Assembly: GCF_001499905.1 (NCBI RefSeq)
Contig: NZ_LQIS01000045.1
Location: forward strand, 182,619-246,618
Direction: 5' to 3'
Source of the DNA: Mycobacterium sp. GA-1285
GTDB taxonomy: Bacteria > Actinomycetota > Actinomycetes > Mycobacteriales > Mycobacteriaceae
Length of the DNA: 64,000 nucleotides
The notes beneath the pieces were generated by a model. It was not told the DNA's origin. It saw only the letters and a program-made list of their open reading frames with translations, and ran no database searches. The position numbers and the translations under genes are program-made. Positions 6,946 through 15,210 of this stretch are shown here, in pieces; within the stretch, counting starts at the first letter, position 1; every line of letters begins with the position of its first letter.

Positions 6946-8046
6946 ATGGATTCCGAGGGTCGTGGCAATGGAGACGTCAACGGAACTGACCCGCGCGACG
7001 CCGTGCAGTATCCGAAGGTCGTGCTGGTCACCGGCGCGTGCCGATTCCTCGGTGGCTACCTGACCGCCAGGCTGGCGCAGAACCCGTTGATCAACCATGT
7101 GATCGCCGTCGACGCGATCACCCCGAGCAAGGACCTTCTGCGACGGATGGGGCGCGCGGAATTTGTCCGCGCCGACATCCGCAACCCCTTCATCGCCAAG
7201 GTCATCCGCAACGGCGACGTCGACACCGTGGTGCACGCCGCGGCGGCGTCCTACGCACCCCGGTCCGGGGGCCGCGCGACGCTCAAGGAACTCAACGTGA
7301 TGGGCGCGATCCAGCTGTTCGCGGCCTGCCAGAAGGCGCCGTCGGTGAAACGCGTCGTGCTCAAGTCCACGTCGGAGGTGTACGGGTCGACCTCGCGCGA
7401 CCCCGTGATGTTCACCGAGGACACCAGCGCGCGGCGGCCGCCGGGGGAGGGCTTCGCCCGCGACAGCATCGACATCGAGGGCTATGCGCGTGGACTGGGG
7501 CGTCGTCGGCCGGATATCGCGGTCACCATCCTGCGGCTGGCCAACATGATCGGGCCGGGCATGGACACGGCGCTGTCGCGCTACCTCGCCGCCCCCGTGG
7601 TGCCGACGGTGATCGGGCACGACGCCCGGCTTCAGCTGCTGCACGAGCAGGATGCGCTCGGGGCGCTCGAGCGCGCGACGATGGCGGGCAAGGCGGGCAC
7701 CTACAACGTGGGCGCGTCCGGGATCGTGATGATGAGCCAGGCGATCCGGCGGGCCGGCCGGATCCCGTTGCCCGTGCCGCGGTCGGCGCTGGCCGCAGTG
7801 GATTCGCTGCGGCGCGCGACTCGCTACACTGAACTCGACCGCGAGCAGCTGAACTACCTCAGTTATGGCAGAGTGATGGATACATCGCGGATGCGCAACG
7901 ATCTCGGCTATAACCCGAAGTGGACGACCATCGAGGCTTTCGACGATTACGTCCGAGGCCGCGGATTGACTCCGATCGTCGATCCGCGGTGGGTACGCTC
8001 AGTGGAGAGTCGCGCCGTTGCCGCGGCGCAAAGGTGGGGGCGCTAG
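6946..8046 (+). CDS. galE2: NAD-dependent epimerase/dehydratase-like protein (GalE2)
   Basis: A 366-residue extended-SDR protein matching Rv0501 (annotated galE2). The nucleotide-binding motif VTGACRFLGGYL is present at about 28-39, followed by VVHAAAAS and KSTSEVYGS. The usual catalytic Tyr-x-x-x-Lys is not complete: the Tyr of IEGYARGLGRRR (about 180) is followed at +4 by Leu rather than Lys. The protein may therefore not be a UDP-galactose epimerase despite the name. It begins at ATG 6946, 31 bases after bS22, and is followed after 37 bases by the acyltransferase gene, likely in one operon. Confidence 0.85.
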   Translation: MDSEGRGNGDVNGTDPRDAVQYPKVVLVTGACRFLGGYLTARLAQNPLINHVIAVDAITPSKDLLRRMGRAEFVRADIRNPFIAKVIRNGDVDTVVHAAAASYAPRSGGRATLKELNVMGAIQLFAACQKAPSVKRVVLKSTSEVYGSTSRDPVMFTEDTSARRPPGEGFARDSIDIEGYARGLGRRRPDIAVTILRLANMIGPGMDTALSRYLAAPVVPTVIGHDARLQLLHEQDALGALERATMAGKAGTYNVGASGIVMMSQAIRRAGRIPLPVPRSALAAVDSLRRATRYTELDREQLNYLSYGRVMDTSRMRNDLGYNPKWTTIEAFDDYVRGRGLTPIVDPRWVRSVESRAVAAAQRWGR

Positions 8047-8083
8047 GCGCATCAACTCAACGGGTGGGGAGAAGGAAACGACC

Positions 8084-9151
8084 GTGGCGGGCGAGTCCAA
8101 GGCGAAAGTTATTCCGCTGCATGGCAATTCGGGTCGTGCAGCGGCCCAGCGGCGAATTGCCGCACGGGCGCAGGGCTCGCGCCGACATCCCTCGCAACTC
8201 TCGGATTCGGTAGGCGGCGCCTCCCCCGAGGAGATCGCCGCCGTCGTCCGCGAAATCGACGAGCACCGCGGCGGCGCCGCGGGCGCACCGTCGGTCGACG
8301 AGACGCCCACCGAACTGGCCAAGCAGATCGCGTCGGTCGCCGAGTTCGTGCGCAAGCGAATGACCGGCGAGTACACCGTCGACGAATTCGGGTTCGATGC
8401 TCACCTCAACAACGCAATCTTTTTGCCTTTGCTGAGAGGTCTGTTCAAGTCGTGGTTCCGGGTCGAGGTCAGCGGGACCGAGCATCTGCCCCAGACAGGC
8501 GCCGCGCTTGTGGTCGCCAATCACGCCGGGGTGCTGCCATTCGACGGCTTGATGACCTCGGTGGCGGTGCACGACCATCACCCGGCGCACCGGGACCTGC
8601 GTCTGCTGGCTGCCGACTTGGTGTTCGACCTGCCGGTGCTCGGCCAGGCCGCCCGCAAGGCCGGCCACACGATGGCCTGCACCGCCGACGCGCACCGGCT
8701 GCTGGCCGCCGGGGAGCTGACCGCGGTGTTCCCGGAGGGCTACAAGGGCCTGGGCAAGCACTTCAAGGACCGCTACAAGCTGCAGCGATTCGGCCGCGGC
8801 GGCTTCGTCTCGGCGGCGCTGCGCACCAAGGCGCCCATCGTGCCGTGCTCGATCGTCGGATCCGAGGAGATCTATCCGATGATCGCCGACGTCAAGCTGC
8901 TGGCCCGGTTGTTCGGGCTGCCGTATTTCCCGATCACACCGTTCTTTCCGCTGGCGGGTCCGGTGGGCATGGTGCCGCTGCCGTCCAAGTGGTACATCCA
9001 GTTCGGGGAACCGATCGAAACCGCCGATTACGACGACTCGGCCGCCGACGATCCGATGGTCACCTTCGAACTCACCGACCACGTGCGCGAGACCATCCAG
9101 CAGACGCTGTACCAACTGCTCACCCAGCGCCGGAACACGTTCTTCGGCTGA
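8084..9151 (+). CDS. 1-acyl-glycerol-3-phosphate acyltransferase-like protein (PlsC family)
   Basis: A 355-residue membrane-associated acyltransferase (Rv0502 type). The acyl-transfer motif H-x4-D is visible in VVANHAGVLPFDG, and the second block is FPEGYKGLGK, with VPCSIVGSEEIYPM later. The first 110 residues are hydrophilic and Arg/Ala-rich. GTG at 8084 is chosen because AGAAGGA lies about eight bases upstream and the N-terminus MAGESKAKVIPLHGN matches relatives; the open frame runs further up into galE2. The exact acceptor lipid is not known. Confidence 0.85.
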   Translation: MAGESKAKVIPLHGNSGRAAAQRRIAARAQGSRRHPSQLSDSVGGASPEEIAAVVREIDEHRGGAAGAPSVDETPTELAKQIASVAEFVRKRMTGEYTVDEFGFDAHLNNAIFLPLLRGLFKSWFRVEVSGTEHLPQTGAALVVANHAGVLPFDGLMTSVAVHDHHPAHRDLRLLAADLVFDLPVLGQAARKAGHTMACTADAHRLLAAGELTAVFPEGYKGLGKHFKDRYKLQRFGRGGFVSAALRTKAPIVPCSIVGSEEIYPMIADVKLLARLFGLPYFPITPFFPLAGPVGMVPLPSKWYIQFGEPIETADYDDSAADDPMVTFELTDHVRETIQQTLYQLLTQRRNTFFG

Positions 9152-9172
9152 GCAGCGACTCGGAAAAAGCGG

Positions 9173-9712
9173 CTAGCTCCCCGAACTACTTTGCTTGGCA
9201 ATCATTTTCGCGATTGCCTCGTCGCGTGCGGCGGCGATTCGCTGACTCACCTCGTCGGCTTCGGTGTCCGACTGCGCCTCGCCCATGACCGTGACGACGC
9301 TCGTCAAGATGGGGTTGCCGTCGGCGTCGGTCACCTCACCGCGAACTTCGGTGACGATGGCGCCGTGCGATTCGGTGACCGAATCGAGGTAGGAATCGAA
9401 GAACAGCTTGTCGCCGGCCAGGATCGGGCGGTGGAAGGTGATCTTCTGGTCGCGGTGCAGGACCCGCTCCATGTTGATCGGCACGTCGAACTGGTTGAAG
9501 ATCTCCAACTGAACTCGGCGACCGGCGACGGCCAGGAAGGTCAGCGGGGCGATCAGCGTGTCGTAGCCGTACTCGGCGGCCGCCTCCTCGGTGAAATGCG
9601 CGGGGTGATCGTCCTTGACCGCCCGGGCGAACTCACGGATCTTCTCCCGGTCGACCTCGAAGTAATCGGGGTACCGGTAATGCGTTCCAATGATGTTCTC
9701 TGCGATTGCCAT
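9173..9712 (-). CDS. MaoC/HadA-like (R)-3-hydroxyacyl dehydratase-family protein
   Basis: A 179-residue hot-dog protein of the UPF0336 group, matching Rv0504c. HYRYPDYFEVDREKIREFARAV followed by PLTFLAVAGRR and HRDQKITFHRPILAGDKLFF is the pattern of the mycobacterial FAS-II dehydratase accessory subunits HadA and HadC, which lack or share catalytic residues between paired subunits. A second catalytic partner is not in the window. It is convergent with the acyltransferase gene (21-base gap) and lies downstream of the phosphatase gene on the minus strand. Confidence 0.85.
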   Translation of the reverse strand: MAIAENIIGTHYRYPDYFEVDREKIREFARAVKDDHPAHFTEEAAAEYGYDTLIAPLTFLAVAGRRVQLEIFNQFDVPINMERVLHRDQKITFHRPILAGDKLFFDSYLDSVTESHGAIVTEVRGEVTDADGNPILTSVVTVMGEAQSDTEADEVSQRIAAARDEAIAKMIAKQSSSGS

Positions 9713-9817
9713 CCGTGAACTGCTCCTCGCGTGCGCGGGTTGCCGTCTCGTCGTGTCGGAGTCAGCGGCGCGAGCCTATCAGCGGTTCTGGACCGCCGAC
9801 TCGGCCGGCGCGGCCCG

Positions 9818-10708
9818 TCAGCGACCCTCCTGGCGGCGGGAGACCACCGCCGCCAGCGCCCCTCCGGCTGCACCGAGCGCCAGCGCCGAGGGAACACCGA
9901 TGCGCGCGGCCTTGCGGGCGGTGCGGAAGTCGCGGATCTCCCACCCCCGCTCACGGGCGAGGTCGCGCAGATCGGCGTCGGGGTTGATCGCCACCGCCGT
10001 ACCCACCAGCGAGAGCATCGGGACGTCGTTGAAGCTGTCCGAGTAGGCCGTGCAGCGGCGCAGGTTGAGTCCCTCGCGGATGGCCAGCGAGCGCACCGCG
10101 TGCGCCTTGCCGGTGCCGTGCAGAATGTCACCGACCAGGCGGCCGGTGAACACGCCGTCGACGGACTCCGCGACGGTGCCCAGCGCTCCGGTCAGGCCCA
10201 GCCGCTTGGCGATGGTCGCGGCCAGTTCGTACGGGGTCGCGGTGACGAGCCACACCTGCTGTCCGGCGTCGAGGTGCATCTGCGCGAGCGCACGCGTGCC
10301 CGGCCAGATCTTGTCGGCGATGATCTCGTCGTAGATCTCCTCGCCGACCGCCATGAGCTCGGCCGTCGAGCGGCCCTCGATGAAGGCCAGCGCCTTGCGC
10401 CGACCGGCGGCCACGTCGTCGCTGTTCTCGCGGCCCGTCAGCTGGAACTTCGCCTGCGCGTAGACGAACCGCGCGATGTCGCCGTAGGTGAAGTACTTGC
10501 GGGCGGCCAGGCCGCGGGCGAAGTGCAGCAGCGAGGAGCCGTGCACGAGGGTGTTGTCGACGTCGAAGAACGCGGCCGCGGTCAGGTCCGGTGGCGGTGC
10601 GGGCGGCGCCGCGGCGGCTTCGGCCGCGAGATCGGTGAAGGCCGCCTCCGCGCTCGCTTCACCGGCAAGTTGCTGTTCAGCAGCTTCGCGGTCGCCGATT
10701 CGAGACAC
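9818..10708 (-). CDS. serB1: HAD-family phosphatase, SerB1-like
   Basis: A 296-residue HAD-IB hydrolase matching Rv0505c. The nucleophile motif FFDVDNTLVHGSS has the DxDxT Asp pair, motif II is VWLVTATPYELAA, and motif III/IV is CTAYSDSFNDVPMLSLVG. The family hydrolyses small phosphomonoesters; annotation as phosphoserine phosphatase is by tradition and not proven by sequence. A C-terminal Ala/Gly-rich hydrophobic stretch (IGVPSALALGAAGGALAAVV) looks like a membrane anchor. The N-terminal 40 residues are low-complexity Ala-rich. Confidence 0.82.
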   Translation of the reverse strand: MSRIGDREAAEQQLAGEASAEAAFTDLAAEAAAAPPAPPPDLTAAAFFDVDNTLVHGSSLLHFARGLAARKYFTYGDIARFVYAQAKFQLTGRENSDDVAAGRRKALAFIEGRSTAELMAVGEEIYDEIIADKIWPGTRALAQMHLDAGQQVWLVTATPYELAATIAKRLGLTGALGTVAESVDGVFTGRLVGDILHGTGKAHAVRSLAIREGLNLRRCTAYSDSFNDVPMLSLVGTAVAINPDADLRDLARERGWEIRDFRTARKAARIGVPSALALGAAGGALAAVVSRRQEGR

Positions 10709-10747
10709 GAAACAACCCTAAGTCACCGGGGCGGTGATACTGGCCAG

Positions 10748-11038
10748 GTGGAGCACCGGCGGGCAGGAGCGAAGCGACCGGGGGATCGGCACCGGGTGGA
10801 GTTGCTGACGCGCGACGGCTGCACGATCTGCAGCGCGGCCGCGGAGCGGCTGGCCGAACTGGCCGGCGAATTGGGCTTCGCGCTCGCGGTCACCGACGTC
10901 GACGCCGCCGCGGCAGCGGGGAACGCCGCGCTGCGTGCGGAGTTCGGCGACCGCCTTCCGGTCGTTCTGCTCGACGGCAGCGAGCACAGCTACTGGGAGA
11001 TCGACGAGTCACGCCTGCGGGCCGACCTGGCGAAGTGA
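10748..11038 (+). CDS. Glutaredoxin/thioredoxin-like small protein (Rv0508-like)
   Basis: A 96-residue thioredoxin-fold protein of the DUF836/glutaredoxin-like type with a CTIC redox motif (LLTRDGCTICSAAAERL) and a cis-Pro region DRLPVVLLDG, ending SYWEIDESRLRADL. GTG at 10748 has a GATACT box six bases upstream, which suggests a leaderless start. GTG at 10796 (VELLTRDGC) is an alternative that would remove an Arg-rich N-terminus encoded by GAGCGAAGCGACC-type sequence. It precedes hemA, as in other mycobacteria. Confidence 0.82.
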   Translation: MEHRRAGAKRPGDRHRVELLTRDGCTICSAAAERLAELAGELGFALAVTDVDAAAAAGNAALRAEFGDRLPVVLLDGSEHSYWEIDESRLRADLAK

Positions 11039-11045
11039 CCTTCCG

Positions 11046-11117
11046 TTTCTGCGTGAAATTGCATTCCAGCAGGCCTCCACTCGTGATTCGGCTGCCGGAA
11101 CGCAGTTTCGGCGCAAA
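11046..11117. repeat. Imperfect palindrome between the glutaredoxin-like gene and hemA
   Basis: The left arm (11046-11067, starting TTTCTGCGTGAAA) and the right arm (11097-11117, ending TTTCGGCGCAAA) pair over about 21 bases with four mismatches and one bulge, leaving a loop of about 29 bases. It begins eight bases after the upstream stop codon. It may act as a terminator-like hairpin or be a dispersed palindrome. Confidence 0.6.
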
Positions 11118-11180
11118 TCCCGGTGGAATTTGGTGAGCTAACTGTTCAACGACTACCTTGGATGACGTGGTGATGAAGCC

Positions 11181-12524
11181 GTGAGCGTGCTGCTTTTCGG
11201 GGTTTCGCACCGCAGTGCGCCGGTGTCGGTGCTCGAGCAGCTCAGCACCGACGAGTCCGATCAGGCCAAGATCGTCGATCAGGTGCTGCAATCCTCGCTC
11301 GTCACCGAGGCAATGGTGCTGTCCACGTGCAATCGGGTCGAGATCTACGCTGTCGTCGACGCGTTCCACGGCGGGCTCTCGGTGATCGGCCAGGTGCTGT
11401 CCGAGCACTCCGGGATGAGCCTGAACGAGCTCACCAAATACGCGTATGTGCGGTACGCCGAAGCGGCCGTCGAGCACCTGTTCGCGGTGGCCTCCGGCCT
11501 GGACTCCGCGGTCGTCGGCGAACAACAGGTGCTGGGCCAGGTCCGCCGCGCCTACGCCGCCGCAGAGGCCAACCACACCGTCGGGCGCACCCTGCACGAG
11601 CTGTCGCAGCGCGCGCTGGCCGTCGGCAAGCGGGTGCACGCCGAAACCGGCATCGACGCCGCCGGCGCGTCGGTCGTGTCCGTCGCGCTGTGCAGCGCCG
11701 AAGGCAAGCTCGGTTCCCTGGCCGGCCGCACCGCGGTGGTCATCGGGGCGGGTTCGATGGGCTCCCTGGCCGCCAAGCACCTGACCCGCGCGGGCGTCGA
11801 CCGGATCCACGTCGTGAACCGCAGCCAGCCCAGGGCCAAACGGCTCGCGGCGAACATCCGGGAACTGGGCGTCGACGCGCACGCCTTCCCGTTCGACCAC
11901 CTGCCGCCACTGCTCACCGACGCCGACGTGGTCGTTTCCTGCACGGGAGCCGTTCGCCCGGTGGTCTCGCTGGCCGACGTGCACCGCGGCCTCGCGCACG
12001 GTCAAGAGCCCAAACAGCTGGTCATCTGCGACCTCGGCATGCCCCGTGACGTCGACCCCGCCGTGGCGGGCCTGCCCGGCGTCCACATCGTCGACATGGA
12101 ACGCATCCTGCGCGAACCGGCCGCCCGCGCCGCGGCCTCCGACGCCGAAGCCGCCCGCGCGATCGTCGCCGCGGAGGTCGCCAACTACCTGGCCGGCCAA
12201 CGCATGGCCGAGGTCACCCCGACCGTCACCGCGCTGCGTCAGCGTGCCGCCGACGTGGTCGAGGCCGAGTTGCTGAGGCTCGACAACCGCCTGCCGGGCC
12301 TTGACGCCGCCCACCGCGACGAGGTCGCCAAGACGGTGCGGCGAGTGGTCGACAAACTCCTGCACGCGCCGACCGTGCGCGTCAAGCAGTTGGCCAGCGC
12401 GCCCGGCGGCGACAGCTACGCCGAAGCGCTGCGCGAGCTGTTCGAACTCGACCAGCAGGCCGTCGACGCCGTCGCGGGGCCCGAATTACCCTTGATCACA
12501 CCGGATCTCGACAAGGCCGAGTAA
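11181..12524 (+). CDS. hemA: Glutamyl-tRNA reductase
   Basis: A 447-residue NADPH-dependent enzyme making glutamate-1-semialdehyde from Glu-tRNA, the first committed step of tetrapyrrole synthesis. The catalytic Cys50 lies in VLSTCNRVEIYAV; the N-terminal LLFGVSHRSAPV, the tRNA/substrate block GLDSAVVGEQQVLGQVR and the Rossmann motif VVIGAGSMGSLAAKHL are all present. GTG at 11181 is the start. It is three bases from hemC and opens the hemA-hemC-hemD-hemB cluster. A TACCTT box at 11153-11158 could be the -10 element. Confidence 0.96.
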   Translation: MSVLLFGVSHRSAPVSVLEQLSTDESDQAKIVDQVLQSSLVTEAMVLSTCNRVEIYAVVDAFHGGLSVIGQVLSEHSGMSLNELTKYAYVRYAEAAVEHLFAVASGLDSAVVGEQQVLGQVRRAYAAAEANHTVGRTLHELSQRALAVGKRVHAETGIDAAGASVVSVALCSAEGKLGSLAGRTAVVIGAGSMGSLAAKHLTRAGVDRIHVVNRSQPRAKRLAANIRELGVDAHAFPFDHLPPLLTDADVVVSCTGAVRPVVSLADVHRGLAHGQEPKQLVICDLGMPRDVDPAVAGLPGVHIVDMERILREPAARAAASDAEAARAIVAAEVANYLAGQRMAEVTPTVTALRQRAADVVEAELLRLDNRLPGLDAAHRDEVAKTVRRVVDKLLHAPTVRVKQLASAPGGDSYAEALRELFELDQQAVDAVAGPELPLITPDLDKAE

Positions 12525-12527
12525 CGC

Positions 12528-13460
12528 TTGACTGTAATTCGGATAGGCACTCGCGCCAGTCTGTTGGCGACCACTCAGGCCGGCACGGTGCGAGACGCGC
12601 TCATCGCGAACGGCCACCACGCCGAGCTCGTCCCCATCTCCACCGAGGGCGACCGCAACCAGGGTCCGATCGCCGAGATCGGCGTCGGCGTGTTCACCGC
12701 CGCTTTGCGGGAGGCCATCGACGACGGCCGGGTGGACGCCGCCGTGCACTCCTTCAAGGACTTGCCGACCGCGGTCGATCCGCGCTTCGTCGTCGCCGCG
12801 AGCCCCCCACGCGAAGACCCCCGGGACGCCCTGGTGGCGCGTGACGGACTGGTTCTCGGGGAGTTGCCGCCCGGTTCCCTCATCGGCACATCGAGCCCGC
12901 GGAGGGCCGCGCAGCTTAGAGCACTGGGTCTCGGTTTGGAAATCCGCCCCCTAAGAGGCAACCTGGATACCAGGTTGAACAGGGTTAGCAATGGTGATCT
13001 CGACGGCATCGTGGTCGCACGGGCGGGACTGGCCCGCATCGGGCGACTGGCCGATGTCACCGAGACTCTCGAGCCGGTGCAGATGTTGCCAGCGCCGGCT
13101 CAGGGTGCGCTCGCGGTCGAGTGCCGCGCGGACGACACCGGGCTTGCCGCGCTGCTGGCGGAGTTGGACGAGGCCGACACACGCGCCGCAGTCACCGCAG
13201 AGCGGGCCCTGCTCGCCCGACTGGAGGCGGGTTGTTCCGCACCGGTGGGCGCGATCGCCGAGGTGGTCGAGTCCATCGATGAGGACGGCAACGTCTTCGA
13301 AGAGGTGTCGCTGCGTGGCTGCGTGGCGGCACTGGACGGATCCGACGTGATCCGCGCGTCCGGCGTCGGCACTCCCGACCGGGCCCGGGAGCTGGGACTC
13401 TCGGTGGCCGAGGAGCTGTTCGACCTGGGGGCGCGCGAACTCATGGCGGACGCCCACTGA
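12528..13460 (+). CDS. hemC: Porphobilinogen deaminase (hydroxymethylbilane synthase)
   Basis: A 310-residue enzyme that polymerises four porphobilinogen units. The dipyrromethane cofactor attaches to Cys236 in RLEAGCSAPVGA. The conserved blocks IRIGTRASLLATTQA, AAVHSFKDLPT, GTSSPRRAAQL, RPLRGNLDTRL and LPAPAQGALAVECR are intact. The start appears to be TTG at 12528, three bases after the hemA stop; no ATG or GTG lies close enough to keep the conserved N-terminus, so translation is probably coupled to hemA. Confidence 0.95.
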   Translation: MTVIRIGTRASLLATTQAGTVRDALIANGHHAELVPISTEGDRNQGPIAEIGVGVFTAALREAIDDGRVDAAVHSFKDLPTAVDPRFVVAASPPREDPRDALVARDGLVLGELPPGSLIGTSSPRRAAQLRALGLGLEIRPLRGNLDTRLNRVSNGDLDGIVVARAGLARIGRLADVTETLEPVQMLPAPAQGALAVECRADDTGLAALLAELDEADTRAAVTAERALLARLEAGCSAPVGAIAEVVESIDEDGNVFEEVSLRGCVAALDGSDVIRASGVGTPDRARELGLSVAEELFDLGARELMADAH

Positions 13461-13468
13461 AGCAGTAG

Positions 13469-13495
13469 AGCTGCGATGAGCGTCGAGCGAAGAGC
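13469..13495 (-). repeat. Copy of the GCTCTTCGC...GCTCATCGC repeat in the hemC-hemD gap
   Basis: Read on the minus strand this stretch is nearly identical (about 25 of 27 positions, with small gaps) to the 33-base unit repeated in tandem at 24061-24140 inside resA. It fills most of the 45-base gap between hemC and hemD. Confidence 0.6.
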
Positions 13496-13505
13496 AGAGA
13501 GATGA

Positions 13506-15194
13506 GTGACTGAGATGACAGGCCAGACCAGCGGGCGGGGGCGCAAGCCGAAGCCGGGCCGCATCACGTTCGTCGGTTCGGGTCCGGGTGACCCGGGACT
13601 GCTGACGACGCGGGCCCACACCGTGCTCGCCAACGCTGCCTTGGTGTTCACCGATCCCGACGTGCCCGAAGCGGTGCTGGCCCTGGTGGGTTGCGAGCTG
13701 CCGCCGCCGTCGGGGCCCGAACCCGCCGAAGCCGCCGACAACGATCAGGCCCCGGGAACGGAAGCTCAGGCCATCCCAGGTGGGCCCGATATCCGGTCGG
13801 CCGTCGGCGATCCGACCGAGGTGGCCAAGACGCTGATCACCGAGGCCCGCACCGGTGTCGACGTGGTCCGGCTGGTGGCGGGCGATCCGCTGTCGGTGGA
13901 CGCGGTGATCACCGAGGTGTCCGCGGTGGCGAAGTCGCACCTGGTCTTCGAGATCGTGCCGGGTCTGCCGGATACCACCGCGGTGCCCACCTACGCGGGC
14001 CTGCCGCTGGGGTCGGCGCACACCGTGGCCGACGTCCGCGACCCCGACGTCGACTGGGCCGCGTTGGCCGCCGCCCCCGGTCCGCTGATCCTGCACGCGA
14101 CGGCGTCTCATCTGCCCGATGCGGCGCGCACGCTGATCGAGTACGGGCTGACCGACACCACACCGTTGGTGGTCACCGCGAACGGCACGACGTGCCAGCA
14201 GCGTTCGGTCGAGACCACGTTGGCCGGGCTGCTCGACAAGGCCACCCTGGCGGGCACCGAGCCGGCCGGCCCATCCGCTACTGGCGTGTGGGGGCAGGCC
14301 GGACCGCTGGTGGTGACCATCGGCAAGACCGTGGCCAACCGCACCAAGCTGAACTGGTGGGAGAGCCGCGCCCTGTACGGCTGGACCGTGCTGGTGCCCC
14401 GCACCAAGGACCAGGCCGGCGAGATGAGCGAGAAGCTCGTGGGCCACGGTGCGCTGCCGATCGAGGTCCCCACCATCGCCGTCGAGCCGCCGCGCAGCCC
14501 CGCTCAGATGGAGCGCGCGGTCAAGGGACTGGTCGACGGCCGGTTCCAGTGGGTCGTGTTCACCTCCACCAACGCGGTGCGCGCGGTGTGGGAGAAGTTC
14601 AACGAGTTCGGTCTCGACGCCCGGGCGTTCTCGGGTGTCAGGATCGCCTGCGTCGGCGAGGCGACCGCCGACCGGGTGCGGGCATTCGGCATCAATGCCG
14701 AACTGGTGCCCAGCGGTGAGCAGTCGTCGCTCGGCCTGCTCGACGAATTCCCGCCGTACGACGACGTTTTCGACCCGGTGAACCGCGTGCTGCTGCCGCG
14801 CGCCGACATCGCCACCGAGACGCTGGCCGAGGGTCTGCGTGAGCGCGGCTGGGAGATCGAGGACGTCACGGCGTACCGCACGGTGCGGGCCGCACCGCCG
14901 CCTGCGCACACCCGCGAGATGATCAAGACCGGTGGCTTCGACGCGGTCTGCTTCACCTCGAGTTCCACGGTGCGCAACCTGGTCGGTATCGCGGGCAAGC
15001 CGCACGCGCGCACCATCGTCGCGTGTATCGGGCCCAAAACCGCCGAGACCGCAGCCGAATTCGGTCTGCGCGTCGATGTGCAGCCCGAGGTCGCCGCTGT
15101 CGGGCCGCTGGTGGAGGCGCTCGCCGAGCACGCCGCCCGGCTGCGCGCCGAGGGCGCACTGCCCCCGCCGCGTAAGAAGAGCCGTCGCCGCTGA
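13506..15194 (+). CDS. hemD: Fused uroporphyrin-III C-methyltransferase-like / uroporphyrinogen-III synthase
   Basis: A 562-residue two-domain protein. Residues about 17-270 resemble tetrapyrrole methylases (FVGSGPGDPGLLTTRA, then VVRLVAGDPLSVDAV), but the Gly-rich stretch after VRLxxGDP is replaced, so methylase activity is uncertain. Residues about 285-545 form the HemD synthase domain (GWTVLVPRTKDQAGEMSEKL, FTSTNAVRAVWEKF, LLPRADIATETLAEGLRERGW, FTSSSTVRNLVG). HemD closes hydroxymethylbilane to uroporphyrinogen III. The start is GTG 13506 or ATG 13515. It sits between hemC and hemB in the pathway cluster. Confidence 0.92.
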   Translation: MTEMTGQTSGRGRKPKPGRITFVGSGPGDPGLLTTRAHTVLANAALVFTDPDVPEAVLALVGCELPPPSGPEPAEAADNDQAPGTEAQAIPGGPDIRSAVGDPTEVAKTLITEARTGVDVVRLVAGDPLSVDAVITEVSAVAKSHLVFEIVPGLPDTTAVPTYAGLPLGSAHTVADVRDPDVDWAALAAAPGPLILHATASHLPDAARTLIEYGLTDTTPLVVTANGTTCQQRSVETTLAGLLDKATLAGTEPAGPSATGVWGQAGPLVVTIGKTVANRTKLNWWESRALYGWTVLVPRTKDQAGEMSEKLVGHGALPIEVPTIAVEPPRSPAQMERAVKGLVDGRFQWVVFTSTNAVRAVWEKFNEFGLDARAFSGVRIACVGEATADRVRAFGINAELVPSGEQSSLGLLDEFPPYDDVFDPVNRVLLPRADIATETLAEGLRERGWEIEDVTAYRTVRAAPPPAHTREMIKTGGFDAVCFTSSSTVRNLVGIAGKPHARTIVACIGPKTAETAAEFGLRVDVQPEVAAVGPLVEALAEHAARLRAEGALPPPRKKSRRR

Positions 15195-15210
15195 CCGCCA
15201 GGAGCCGCTA

